From contig NZ_CP073760.1 in the NCBI RefSeq assembly GCF_018399035.1, positions 2,046,001-2,110,000 on the forward strand: a DNA stretch of 64,000 nucleotides, read 5' to 3'. This DNA comes from Thiocapsa sp. Its GTDB lineage: Bacteria; Pseudomonadota; Gammaproteobacteria; Chromatiales; Chromatiaceae. The notes under the pieces were generated by a model. It did not search any database, was not told where the DNA came from, and worked only from the letters and a program-made list of their open reading frames with translations. How positions within the stretch are numbered: the stretch's first letter is position 1; each line of letters starts with the position of its first letter. Position numbers and translations under genes: made by a program. Positions 54,811-63,985 of the stretch are shown piece by piece.

Positions 54811-54904
54811 AAAAGAGAGCAAGATCGCGTAATTACAGCGGAGGGACTGATGCGTTGCTGTCGGGCTAAAGCCCGACTCACAATCGGCTTAATCCACAGT
54901 CGGC

Positions 54905-55621
54905 TTAATCCAGCGCCCGTCCCTCGCCGGCCTCCTCGTGCGTGCGCCCGTCGCGGATGTGATAGATACGCCGGAAGGTCGGGATGATCTTCTCGTCGTG
55001 GGTAACGACGATGACGGCGGTCCGATATTGCAGGGCCATGCGGTTGAGGATACGGATGACGCCGAGGGCGCGCTCGCTGTCGAGCGGCGCGGTGGGCTCG
55101 TCGGCGAGGATCACCGGCGGGCGGTTCACCAGGGCACGGGCAATGGCGACACGCTGTTGCTCCCCGCCGGAGAGCTGCGAGGGCATGGCGCGGGCGCGAT
55201 GCTCGACATCCAGCGCCGCAAGCAACTCGCGCGCCCGCTCGCGCGACTCGCCGTTGGGACGGCCCGCGAGCATCGGCAGCAGGGCGACGTTGTCGGTGAC
55301 GTCAAGGAAGGGGATGAGGTAGGGCGCCTGGAAGACGAAGCCGATCTTGTCCCGACGCAAGGCGCGCAGATCCCGGATGCGCCAGCCGTTGTCGTAGATG
55401 GGTTTATCGCCCAGGATCATGCGCCCGCCGGTGGGCTCGATCACGGCACCCAAACACTTGAGAAGGGTGCTCTTGCCGGACCCCGAGGGCCCGACGAGTC
55501 CGACCACCTCGCCCGGGGCGACGGCCATGTCGACACCCTTGAGCGCGTCCACCGCGGTGTCGCCGCTGCCGTAGCGCTTGCGCAGCCCCTCGATGCGAAT
55601 GCCTTGGGTGTCGTCAGCCAC
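54905..55621 (-). CDS. ABC exporter ATPase (LolD/MacB/DevA type)
   Basis: 238 residues with Walker A GPSGSGKST (about 44-52), Q-loop FVFQAPYLIPFLDV, signature LSGGEQQRVAIARAL and Walker B VILADEPTAPLDSE. The D-loop reads TAPLDS instead of TGNLDS, a minor oddity. It powers the FtsX-like permease encoded upstream (8-base overlap). Third gene of an HlyD-like adaptor / permease / ATPase operon, as in DevBCA and MacAB systems. Confidence 0.92.
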   Translation of the reverse strand: MADDTQGIRIEGLRKRYGSGDTAVDALKGVDMAVAPGEVVGLVGPSGSGKSTLLKCLGAVIEPTGGRMILGDKPIYDNGWRIRDLRALRRDKIGFVFQAPYLIPFLDVTDNVALLPMLAGRPNGESRERARELLAALDVEHRARAMPSQLSGGEQQRVAIARALVNRPPVILADEPTAPLDSERALGVIRILNRMALQYRTAVIVVTHDEKIIPTFRRIYHIRDGRTHEEAGEGRALD

Positions 55622-56870
55622 CGATGGCCTCCGCGGGGTCGACCCGCAGCGCGGCGCGGATGGCGACCAGGCTCGCCAGCACGCAGATGATCACCACGAC
55701 CAGAAAACCGCGTGCGGCATCGCCGGGGAGCAGCAGGACGTATTTTGGAAAGATGGGCGCCCAAAGGGTCGCCACGGTCTTACCGACGATGAACCCGATC
55801 ACCCCGAGCCCGAGCGCCTGTTGCAGGATCATCCCGGCGATGGTGCGGTTGCGCGTGCCGATGAGCTTGAGTACGGCGATTTCCCGGATCTTGCCGAGCG
55901 TGAGGGTGTAGATGATGAAGGCCACGATGGCCGCGCTTACCACCGAGAGGATCACCAGGAACATGAAGATCTGACGGGCGGAGGTGGCGATCAGCTTGGC
56001 CTGGAGGATCTCGTTCATCTCGGCGCGGGTGTAGACGGTCAGGTGCTTCCAGCGTCGGATGTCGGCAGCGACCTCATCCGCGTCGGCGCCGGGATCGAGA
56101 CGCACCAGGATGGCATTCACCGAGCTGCTCTGGGTCTGGGCGGCCAGCACGGCATCGAGCACCTCAGGCTGACCGGGCCGGTTGAAGACGGGGTTGGCCG
56201 CGGTGCGGCGACGCTGCGCGATGATGGCGTCGTTGTCCTTGAGAAACTGCGCCTCCTGGGCGTCCTTCAGAGGGATGTAGACCATGGGGTCGCCGCCCGA
56301 GGAGACCGCGCGCCGGGTCAGCCCGACGATGGTATAGAGATTGCGGCGGATGCGCACCTGCTCGCCGAGCCGAAAGCCGGTGGTCACGTCAGCGACCGCC
56401 TCGTAATGACCGCGCGTGAGATGGCGCCCGGCGACCAGAAAGGGCGGTTGGCCGGGCTCGCCGAAACCGCCGGGGACCACGCCGACGATCATGGCGCGGC
56501 GCTCACGCGCGGCCTCGTCGCCGGCCGGATCGCCGGTCTGATTCGGGGCTGCCTGATTCGGGACGACAGGCCGCACCTGCATGGTCAGATAGGTGACGTT
56601 GGCCGCGCGCGCGACGCCCGGCAAGGTCAGGATGCCCCGATAGAGGTCGTCGGCGAGCGTGGACGGCTCAGCGTAAGGGCCGAGCGTGTCTTTCTGCACC
56701 GCCCAGAGGTCCGCCCCGCTGTTGTCGAGCAGCACCTCCGCATCATCGACCATCCCGCGGTAGATGCCGGCCATGGAGAGTGTCACGCCGATCAGGAGCC
56801 CGAGACCCACACCGGTAAAGACGAACTTGCCCCAGGCATGGAGGATGTCGCGCCCGGCGAGGCTGATCAT
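55614..56870 (-). CDS. ABC exporter permease (DevC/MacB FtsX-like)
   Basis: 418 residues: an N-terminal membrane helix (KFVFTGVGLGLLIGVTL), a large periplasmic domain (about 45-285), then three C-terminal helices (FMFLVILSVVSAAIVAFIIY, then ALGLGVIGFIVG and LVVVIICVLASLVAI). This is the type VII ABC (MacB/FtsX) topology. DevC-like proteins export lipids or glycolipids through an adaptor. ATGA overlap with the adaptor gene upstream supports operon structure and fixes the start at 56870. Confidence 0.9.
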   Translation of the reverse strand: MISLAGRDILHAWGKFVFTGVGLGLLIGVTLSMAGIYRGMVDDAEVLLDNSGADLWAVQKDTLGPYAEPSTLADDLYRGILTLPGVARAANVTYLTMQVRPVVPNQAAPNQTGDPAGDEAARERRAMIVGVVPGGFGEPGQPPFLVAGRHLTRGHYEAVADVTTGFRLGEQVRIRRNLYTIVGLTRRAVSSGGDPMVYIPLKDAQEAQFLKDNDAIIAQRRRTAANPVFNRPGQPEVLDAVLAAQTQSSSVNAILVRLDPGADADEVAADIRRWKHLTVYTRAEMNEILQAKLIATSARQIFMFLVILSVVSAAIVAFIIYTLTLGKIREIAVLKLIGTRNRTIAGMILQQALGLGVIGFIVGKTVATLWAPIFPKYVLLLPGDAARGFLVVVIICVLASLVAIRAALRVDPAEAIGG

Positions 56871-58060
56871 CGGGGCAGACCGGGGATCTGCTCGACGATC
56901 TCGACCCGACGTCCGGGCCGGAGCGGGACGCGCGAGTGCAGGATCACGCGATCGCCGGACGCCAGGCCGTCGCGGATTTGGACCCAACCCTCCAAGTCCC
57001 GCGCGCCGGTCTCGACCGCCGCGAAGCGCGGACCGGCGTCATCCAGCACCCAAACACCGAGCTGGCCGTCGCGCCGGTGCAAGGCGGCATTGGGCAGCGC
57101 CGGGGCCGGTTCGAGCGGCGCTAGGGCCACGGTCACCTCGGCCAGCTCGCCGAGTCGGGGCAGCGGCTCGGGCAGCGTCGAAAACGCGATCTTGGCGCAA
57201 AACTCCTCGGTGACGGCGTCGGCGCGCGGCTCGATCCGCAGCACCTCGCCCGGCAAGGTCTCCAGCGGCAGCGAGCGCAGCGCGATGCGGGCGCCCAGAT
57301 CGGCACGCAGCGCCCCGGCGCCGAGCTGATCGAAGCGGACATCGATCCAGAGTCGGCTCGGGTCGATCACCTCCACGACCGACTGACCCGCCACGACGGT
57401 GCTGCCGGGCTCGGCGTCGCGCGAGACCACCAGCGCGTCCACCGGCGCGATCAGGCGCAGATTGGCCCGCTGCTGCACCAATGCCTCGCGCTCCGCACGG
57501 ACGCGGACGAGATCCTGCTCCGCGGATTCCAGATTGGCCACGGCCAGCGCCAGGCCCGCCTCGGCGACCTGGGCCTCCTGACGCTTCGCCTCCGCCGTAT
57601 CCTCGCTGGCCGTGCGGGACAGCAGAAGCTGCTCGTAGCGGGCGACTTGGGCACTGGCGAAATTCCGCCGCGCCTGCGCATCGCCGACCTGTGCATGGGC
57701 CGCGACCACCCCGGACTCGGCGCGGCGCAGTGCCGCGTCCGCCGCGGCAACGCGGTCGTCGAGATCGACCGGATCCATCTCGCCGAGCAGTTGCCCGGCC
57801 TCGACCCGATCACCCACCTGCACCTCGACACGCCGCACCCGACCGGCAAAGGTCGGGCCGATGCGGTAGGTGTAGCGCGCCTCGACCGTGCCGACTCCGA
57901 ACAGGGTCGGGGTGACGGGACGCATCTCGACGGTGGTCAGGGTGACGGGCACCGGGGCCAGCGGACCCGAGGTCAGCGCCAGCCAGAGGAAGGCGCCGAT
58001 GAGCGGGACGAGCACCGCGAGCAGGAAGACGATACGCCGGCTTGGCTTGGGAAGGTTCAT
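56867..58060 (-). CDS. HlyD/DevB-like periplasmic adaptor of the ABC exporter
   Basis: 397 residues: N-terminal membrane anchor (RIVFLLAVLVPLIGAFLWLA), a barrel-sandwich half (GVGTVEARYTYRIGPTFAGR), a long coiled-coil hairpin (about 105-200, with QEAQVAEAGLALAVANLESA), then the second lipoyl half and beta-barrel. First gene of the operon; it bridges the permease to an outer-membrane channel. The porin-like gene immediately upstream is broken. Confidence 0.9.
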   Translation of the reverse strand: MNLPKPSRRIVFLLAVLVPLIGAFLWLALTSGPLAPVPVTLTTVEMRPVTPTLFGVGTVEARYTYRIGPTFAGRVRRVEVQVGDRVEAGQLLGEMDPVDLDDRVAAADAALRRAESGVVAAHAQVGDAQARRNFASAQVARYEQLLLSRTASEDTAEAKRQEAQVAEAGLALAVANLESAEQDLVRVRAEREALVQQRANLRLIAPVDALVVSRDAEPGSTVVAGQSVVEVIDPSRLWIDVRFDQLGAGALRADLGARIALRSLPLETLPGEVLRIEPRADAVTEEFCAKIAFSTLPEPLPRLGELAEVTVALAPLEPAPALPNAALHRRDGQLGVWVLDDAGPRFAAVETGARDLEGWVQIRDGLASGDRVILHSRVPLRPGRRVEIVEQIPGLPR

Positions 58061-58426
58061 AGGAAGCTCAGAAGCAATGGCGAGCGACTCCGGGGAGTCG
58101 GTCGAGAAGGGTGTGTCGGCGTCGGAAAACGCCTTGACGACCCATCGAGGTCCAGGGGTTGCGGAACGGCACGGGGATCGAGATCACAGGCCAATGCAAG
58201 GGACAGAGACATTCCGAACGAAAGCGGACATCCAAAGCATCTCGCGCCTCCCGGGTTAGGAGAAGCATGGGGATGGAGACGTACCTCGGCCTTGACTTAG
58301 GTCAAAGGTGCGCGGTGCACGCTCTCCGGGTGAGTCGATCCGCCGTTGGGACGCTCGCCATCGACCCCGTCGAGGAACCGCATATAAAGCGAGTGGCTCG
58401 GGCTGCTCGTGTGCCCGGGCCGTGGA

Positions 58427-59769
58427 TCAGAAGCTTGCCCAGACCCGGAAGGCAAGGAGGTCGTCCACGTCCGCCAGGTTCTGGTTGGGTACCGCATTAC
58501 CAGGCAACCCCGGGGCCTCGAAGTCGCGGAACTGGAAGTCGGCCAGCACCCGCACCTGTTTGTTGAAGCGGTCGGTCAGGCCCAGGATCAGGGTGTCGAA
58601 GCGGCGCTCGGTCAGGGGCTCTTGGTGGCGCGGTTCAGGCGGTCGAAGCGAGTGCGTAGCTCCAGTTTTCCGAAGAGGGTGTAGCCGCCATCCAGATACC
58701 AGCCATCCGCCTCCTCCTGCGGCAGAACCTCGTAGGAGGCGACCAGATTGCCGTTGTTGCTGACCGCGCCCGGCACCGCGATGCCATCCGTGCCGTTGAA
58801 GATCATTCCGTCGGCCTTGATCCACTCCGCCGCCGCGCGCCAGGGCCCGCGGCGGAAGGTGGCGCCCAGCCCGTAGCGCTCGCGGTCGAAGGCTTGCTTC
58901 GTTTGCGCCAGCCCGGCGCGAATCTCGCGCCTCCCGTCCTGGTGCCAGGCGAAGAGCTTGAGCCCCTCGCGGAAGGGGCCGGTGCCGCCGAAGACAAGCT
59001 CCGAGCTCCAGTAGAGGTGCCGTTCGGGCTGCCCGCTCCCCCAGCCGTTGTAGATCGCAAGTCCGGTACCGGTTCCCGCCATGAGGGCATAGGTGTGTTC
59101 CTGGGCCCCGGTCGTGAAGGCGTCGAAGACCTGAATGCCGGTGTCGCGCCAGCCGCTCGCCGGGCCCGTCGGGTCGTTGGCGTCCCGGCTGGGCAGCCCG
59201 TCGCTGTCGAACGGCAGCTCATTCACTATCTGGCTCCCGACACTGGTCGGGTTGTTGTAGTCCCGTAGGATCACGGGTGTCATGCCCTCCTCGGAGCCGG
59301 GCATGAAAAACTGACCGATGCGGACCCGTGCATGGGGGATCCGGTTCAGGGTCAGGCTCACATCGGTGAACTTGACGTTCGGGGTGCCGTTGGAGGAGAT
59401 GGCGTTGTCCCCCGCCAGGGGTGAGACCCACTAGTTCAGCTTGCCGTCGAGGAGCCGGCCGCGTACACCCAGACGTGCATGGGAGAACTGAAGGACGGAG
59501 TTCTCCTCGAACTTGAGTGGGATCTGATTCAACACCATCGATTGTCCCTGCCAGGGACCCGCGGTCAGGGGGCTTCCTCTGGTCTGCTGCGGGTCGATAC
59601 CGATGAAGCCGAAAGCCTTGGAGGCGGGAGCCGTGGCGGGCTCGGTGCCTTGGCGCATGATCCAGTTGGTCGCCATGACGGGGGTGGCCGGGGTGAGACC
59701 AGCCCCCAGGGCGGCGGTGATGAGACATCGATGGGCGGGCGTAAGGGTTGTCATGTCGAGCGCCTGCAA
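58427..59769 (-). pseudogene. Outer-membrane porin with an internal TAG and a frameshift
   Basis: About 447 residues. Signal peptide near 15-33 (CLITAALGAGLTPATPVMA), then porin-like beta strands (LQFSHARLGVRGRLLDGKLN), an in-frame TAG at 59431-59433, then continuous porin sequence (SLTLNRIPHARVRIGQFFMP; LELRTRFDRLNRATKSP). A one-base loss in the four-C run near 58620 moves the last 60 residues (LTDRFNKQVRVLADFQFRDF, ending FRVWASF) to another frame. C-terminal Phe is typical for outer-membrane proteins. Family: general or phosphate-type porin, not resolved. Confidence 0.7.
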
Positions 59770-59783
59770 TTGTTAAACCGTTC

Positions 59784-60190
59784 CTATTCGATCATCACCT
59801 TGACCGACGCCTTGGGCAGCGTCGTCGGCGCGACCGTGAGGGCATCGATCTCGGCCTGGTCGAGCTGCTCCTTGCCGCCACCGCAGGCCATGATCCGGGC
59901 CTGGACGTCGCCCTTGATTTTGCGGCTGTGTTTGGCCTTCCAATCGGTGCCGCTCTCGGCGACGCGGGTGCGTTTGGGGTCGAAGCGGTCGAGCTTCAAT
60001 TGCGCCGCCGCCTCGGTGCCGAGCGAGACATGAATCAGGCCGGCCTTGCGATAGAGCGGCAGCACGTCTTCGTCGCGCAGGATGTCGGTGACGCGGGTGT
60101 TGAGCAGGTGTAGGGACAACCGCGGGCCATGTTCGGGATGGCGACGCGCTTGTTGAGCGGGATGTAGTTGTACTCGGCGGCCAATTGCCG
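59784..60190 (-). pseudogene. bchE: BchE-type Mg-protoporphyrin ester cyclase fragments fused to unrelated sequence
   Basis: [24 protein letters not shown] contains the radical SAM Cys region start but only two of the three clustered Cys. A deletion then leads, in another frame, to [20 protein letters not shown] and [19 protein letters not shown], a BchE central segment. The following 65 residues ([20 protein letters not shown] onward) are from something else that I do not recognise. BchE makes the fifth ring of bacteriochlorophyll anaerobically. This copy is dead, but it marks a phototrophic ancestry. Confidence 0.7.
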
Positions 60191-60311
60191 GCGATCTCGG
60201 CGCCGCCCGAGTGGTACGTCGGGCTCGATGGGCTTTGCTCTGGCTCGTCCACCGGCCGCCTCTCTGAGCAAGCCCCGCCGGGTCGAGCGCAACCCTTCGA
60301 GACGCCAGGCA

Positions 60312-60343
60312 GGTGGAAGAGGACGACGGCAAGTCGTCGATCC
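60312..60343. repeat. Short palindromic repeat R4 (copy 4)
   Basis: GTGGAAGAGGACGACGGCAA followed by GTCGTCGATCCC. Lies in the 300-base gap upstream of the AhpD-like gene. Confidence 0.72.
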
Positions 60344-60516
60344 CGGGAGGTTACCGCTTCGGGCCGATCGCCCAAGAAGTCGGTCGGCTCAAAAAACCTT
60401 GCCTCGGATGCGCCGACGTCTGCTGCGCCGCACCATTTGCGGTACAATAGTTGCTAATTCTCTGATGGACCTTACGGTCCCAATGCCTTTTCACGCACCC
60501 ATCGGCAGCAACGCAT

Positions 60517-61089
60517 ATGAGCAGTCCCGACACCTTCAAGCAGTCCCTGACCCGCGCCCGCGAGTACGGTCTCGAGGAGTTTCTCGAGATCATCAGCGAG
60601 ATGTCTCAGGTCAGTACCCGCAAGGGCATCATCGATCGGAAAAACAAAGAGCTGATCACCTTGGGTATGGCCCTGACGAAGCAGTGCAGACGCTGCATCG
60701 ACATCCACACCAAGGAGGCCATCCGCCTGCACGTCATGCCCGGCGAGCTCACGCAGGTCCGCAAGATTGCACTCTTTCTCAAGGCCAGCCCGCGTGAAGG
60801 CGGCGAGATGTGGGAGTCCTGGGAGGATTCCTGGCGCGAATACGTCCTCGGGCGTGGACCGATCCAGCATCATGTCCGTGAGCTGATCGCGTTGGGCATC
60901 GCGCTCGTGGAGCAACGCCGCGACCATATCCACCTGCACGCGCGTGCCGCGCTCGATTTCGGTGCACCGCCCGAGGAGATCTTCGAGGTGATGCCGATCG
61001 CCCTGCTCATGGACGGCGCACCGGCCCTGTCGCAAATCCCACATCTCGTCGATGCCCTCGACGGTCCCCCCCTTGCGATGAGCGCCTAA
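60517..61089 (+). CDS. Carboxymuconolactone decarboxylase/AhpD-like protein
   Basis: 190 residues forming two AhpD-like halves. The first half carries the redox motif CRRCIDIH (Cys57, Cys60, His64), as in AhpD and related peroxidase-partner proteins. The second half (EQRRDHIHLHARAALDFGAP) keeps the helix but has lost both cysteines, so only one active site remains. It probably acts as a peroxide-detoxifying or disulfide-exchanging protein in the cytoplasm. It stands alone with a plausible leader; no ahpC nearby. Confidence 0.85.
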   Translation: MSSPDTFKQSLTRAREYGLEEFLEIISEMSQVSTRKGIIDRKNKELITLGMALTKQCRRCIDIHTKEAIRLHVMPGELTQVRKIALFLKASPREGGEMWESWEDSWREYVLGRGPIQHHVRELIALGIALVEQRRDHIHLHARAALDFGAPPEEIFEVMPIALLMDGAPALSQIPHLVDALDGPPLAMSA

Positions 61090-61115
61090 GCAACGGTTCA
61101 AAATCAACCGAAACA

Positions 61116-61238
61116 CGTAGGATGGGTAGAGCGAAGCGAAACCCATCCAGCCCGCACCCAGCGCATCAGACGGAGACCGAACCCCGTCAACGGCGCAGCT
61201 TGGAGGATGGGTTTCGCCGACGCTCTACCCATCCTACG
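61116..61238. repeat. Repeat R2 (copy 2)
   Basis: CGTAGGATGGGTAGAGCGAA at the left and CTCTACCCATCCTACG at the right, same architecture as 26285-26400; begins 27 bases after the AhpD-like stop. Confidence 0.87.
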
Positions 61239-61272
61239 TTTGAATCAAGGTGTTCACCTTGTTTCTGTATGG

Positions 61273-62139
61273 TCACTCAGCGTCGTCGCGTATCTGTACG
61301 GTCGTTGAACGGTCGCCAAGGGAAATCCTCCGCAACGCGGCTCCGAGCGCCAGCATATGCTGTTGCTTGAGGCTGATCCGCGCGGCCTTCATCGCGTCCC
61401 AGACGGGTTGCCAACCACCCAGATCGGCGTTGTCCAGATGACGGGCCTCCCGATGCTGCCCGGCGAAATGCTCCGGGCTGCCTTTGGCCAGCAAGGCATC
61501 GGTCAGTGTCGGGGCCAACAGGGCGTCGGCCCGCGGCAGGGTCAAGGCGATGAGCAGACCGGCCGGATCCCAATCGGGAAAGACGGTGACGGGGATGTGT
61601 TCGGGGAGGATGGACAGCAGGTTGCGGGTCCCTCGGGCCAATCCAGCGTGGCCGCGATAGAGGACCAGCGCATCCGCCAGCTCGGCGGGCGAGCGGAAGG
61701 CGTACCAGTCGTCGAAGCTGTCGAGGTTCTCGATGACCACGACCTGAGCGATGGCGTCCGGATTCAGGCCGGAGACGGGCACGCGCAAACTCAAGTCGGA
61801 TGCGAGCGGCGGCAGGGGTTCGGGCAGTCGGCCCTTGACCAGGACATACCGATCGTCCGGGCGCTCGCGGGCGATCTTCTCGTCGATGGCCTCGGCCGCG
61901 ACCTCGCGTCGATTGCCTTGCGGAAACCCCTCCAGCGGATCGAAGCCCCAGGCCGACCGGCACTGCTCGCGTAGGAGTCGGCGTTGCTCGGCATTGAAAT
62001 GGAGGTTCCGATCCCTCGGCTCTCCGATCTCGAAGGCCCTGTGGATCTGCTCCCAGACGGCCGATCGAGGCACCCTGTCGAGACGTTCGCGCAGCAGTCG
62101 ATGGACCGCCTGCATGTGGCGTCGGCTCAGGCCAGACAC
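61273..62139 (-). CDS. TOPRIM-domain protein, JetD/MksG-like candidate nuclease
   Basis: 288 residues. TOPRIM metal-binding residues are in VVVIENLDSFDDWYAF (Glu137) and TVFPDWDPAGL (Asp189, Asp191). An N-terminal winged-helix-like part (about 1-110, LSRRHMQAVHRLLRERLDRV) precedes it. In Wadjet/MksBEFG systems the JetD/MksG subunit is a topoisomerase VI-like TOPRIM nuclease that cleaves plasmid DNA; the E...DxD arrangement and the DWDPAG loop match that role. The arm domain of classical JetD seems shorter here. It overlaps the kleisin-like gene upstream by 13 bases, so it is co-translated with it. Confidence 0.65.
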   Translation of the reverse strand: MSGLSRRHMQAVHRLLRERLDRVPRSAVWEQIHRAFEIGEPRDRNLHFNAEQRRLLREQCRSAWGFDPLEGFPQGNRREVAAEAIDEKIARERPDDRYVLVKGRLPEPLPPLASDLSLRVPVSGLNPDAIAQVVVIENLDSFDDWYAFRSPAELADALVLYRGHAGLARGTRNLLSILPEHIPVTVFPDWDPAGLLIALTLPRADALLAPTLTDALLAKGSPEHFAGQHREARHLDNADLGGWQPVWDAMKAARISLKQQHMLALGAALRRISLGDRSTTVQIRDDAE

Positions 62140-63347
62140 AGACGCAGGTCCCGAATGATGAAGTTGCCGCTGAAGAGTGGATGGACCTCGCCGATGGTCT
62201 CCAGCTCGAAGTGCCGCTTCTGCTCCTCGGGCAGGCCCTCGTAGCCGCCGAGCACCTGGTACAGCCAGCTTTCGGCGTCATTGGACAGGGACTGGCGGTC
62301 GCGATACTCCAGGGCCGAGAGCGGCTCGCCGCTGTCGATGACCTCGCAGAAATAGGCGTCCACGGCGGCGCGGATCGCGCTGCTCCTCACCTCGAAGTCA
62401 TCGGGCACGGTCAGCGTCAGCGCCGGTGCCTCGGCGAGGGCTTGAACCCTCGACTCGCGCGGATGCAGTGATCGGACCTGCGCCAGCAGGGCCAGCAGCT
62501 CGGCCTCCCGGGTCGGATCATGCAGACTCAGGCTTGCCGGGGCCAATGCAGGCGCGGCGCGGTTGACCAGCGCCGGGATGGCGCTGCCGGCGGCGTGGGG
62601 ACCCACCTGGTACTCCGGGTGCTGGGTCAGATGCAGCAGCCAACCCTTGATCAGCCGGGTGCGCCCGCGGATCTCGCGGAAACGTCCCAGGAGCTCCAGC
62701 AGCCGGCCCTGCACGATGCTCAGCTCTTGAGCACAGGAGCCGATGGTGCGCTGCAGGTTGGTCACCAGCAGATGACGCAGCTCGCGCAGATCGCCGGCAG
62801 TCTCCGCAAGCACCTCGAAGCTGACCAGCTCCAGCCCGGCGAGCAGCTCGCTCACCTGGGACTGTGCCAGCTCGTTCTCGCGAATCTTGGCCTCAAGCGT
62901 GCCGACATACCCGAACTCGTTGTTGATGCGGCTCCAGAGCACCCGGATACTGTGACTCAGGGTCTCGCCGAAGGCATAGACGTGCTCCCTCAGATCGCCC
63001 AGATAGGCCTCGGCGGCGGCGTAGTCGCCCTGGTGACGGGCCTCCTTGTAGTGGTCGGCGAGTGTCTTGAAGGTCGCGAGCGCCGAGCCGGTGTTGGCAT
63101 CGATCCGGCGGTTGCGGTCATCGCGCAGGGCCTCCTCGAGCAACGCCCGCACTGCCCGACGCAGGTGCAGATCGGCGCCGGGCTCGGGACGGTAAAGGAT
63201 GCTGTCCTTGAGCAGGCGCTCGCGCACGCCGGGTTCGAGCGCCTGATCCGCAATCGATCCGGACAGATAGGCGTCCATGATGGGCTCGGCATGACGGGCG
63301 AGTTGGCGCAGAAAGCTCAATCCGGCCTGCTTGAGATGGTCGCTCAC
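62127..63347 (-). CDS. MksF/JetA-like kleisin candidate of a condensin-type system
   Basis: 406 residues, mainly helical: an N-terminal winged-helix-like domain (about 1-110, SDHLKQAGLSFLRQLARHAE), a long helical middle with heptad-like spacing (LEAKIRENELAQSQVSELLA, about 150-230) and a compact C-terminus (RHFELETIGEVHPLFSG, IIRDLRLCLA). This organisation fits a MukF/MksF kleisin. Assignment rests mostly on position: it overlaps the MksE-like gene by ATGA and the TOPRIM gene by 13 bases. No enzymatic motif is seen. Confidence 0.5.
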   Translation of the reverse strand: MSDHLKQAGLSFLRQLARHAEPIMDAYLSGSIADQALEPGVRERLLKDSILYRPEPGADLHLRRAVRALLEEALRDDRNRRIDANTGSALATFKTLADHYKEARHQGDYAAAEAYLGDLREHVYAFGETLSHSIRVLWSRINNEFGYVGTLEAKIRENELAQSQVSELLAGLELVSFEVLAETAGDLRELRHLLVTNLQRTIGSCAQELSIVQGRLLELLGRFREIRGRTRLIKGWLLHLTQHPEYQVGPHAAGSAIPALVNRAAPALAPASLSLHDPTREAELLALLAQVRSLHPRESRVQALAEAPALTLTVPDDFEVRSSAIRAAVDAYFCEVIDSGEPLSALEYRDRQSLSNDAESWLYQVLGGYEGLPEEQKRHFELETIGEVHPLFSGNFIIRDLRLCLA

Positions 63348-63985
63348 AGCAGCTGCCCCTGAATGGCGGACTCGGCCTGGCCCTCAAGATTCAGACCCTC
63401 GGCGTCGTCGATGAAGCGGATGACCTCGTAGAGATAGTCGAGCTTGCCGGTGGCCCGATAGATCTGTTTCTGGGGGTTGGGACGGATCAGATAGCCCAAC
63501 TTGCACAGCCGCGTGAAGAGCTGCTTGATCTGGCCATCGACATCGACGCTTTTCGAGTGGAATAACGAATGGCGGCAAAGCTGGCTCAACTGCTCGCGGA
63601 AGGCCGGCGTATCCTCGATGACGGTCTGCAGCTCGTTCAGTCGAATCGGCATGCCCTCGGTCAAGGGCGCGTCCTGTCCGGCCGCATCCTGCACCAGCAC
63701 CAGCCATTCCACCAGCGGCGTCAGGGCCTGGCAGATGTCGCGAAACTGCTTGCCGATGGCCTCGCGCTCGGCATTGCCCAAGGCGCGGTAGCCGCAGAAG
63801 AACACCTCGGTGTCCGGGCCGGTGCCGATCGCGACCACCAGCCGGTTGAGCTGCCCGAGATAGGCGTCCACCTGATCGCGATTGGCCTGGACCCGCAAAA
63901 AGCGCCAGCCGTCCTCGTTGGTGGTGCGGCAGATGAAGGCGCCATCGAGCAGTCGCTCGATGACCTGTCCTTTGGTCGAGAGCAT
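63344..63985 (-). CDS. MksE/JetB-like subunit of a condensin-type system
   Basis: 213 residues. LLDGAFICRTTNEDGWRFLR, then LTPLVEWLVLVQDAAGQDAP, a winged-helix-like IKQLFTRLCKLGYLIRPNPQ and a C-terminal YRATGKLDYLYEVIRFID. The last segment is typical of MksE/MukE-type proteins. GGAGG precedes the ATG at 63985, and a TAG two codons upstream suggests a preceding gene ends at the window edge; an SMC-like ATPase (MksB/JetC) is expected there. It would bind the kleisin encoded next. Confidence 0.6.
   Translation of the reverse strand: MLSTKGQVIERLLDGAFICRTTNEDGWRFLRVQANRDQVDAYLGQLNRLVVAIGTGPDTEVFFCGYRALGNAEREAIGKQFRDICQALTPLVEWLVLVQDAAGQDAPLTEGMPIRLNELQTVIEDTPAFREQLSQLCRHSLFHSKSVDVDGQIKQLFTRLCKLGYLIRPNPQKQIYRATGKLDYLYEVIRFIDDAEGLNLEGQAESAIQGQLL

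Noticed and set aside
59431..59433. Amber recoding (for example pyrrolysine) of the porin TAG and of the fadI TAG at 23237
   Set aside because: Both genes carry further inactivating changes, so ordinary decay explains the stops.
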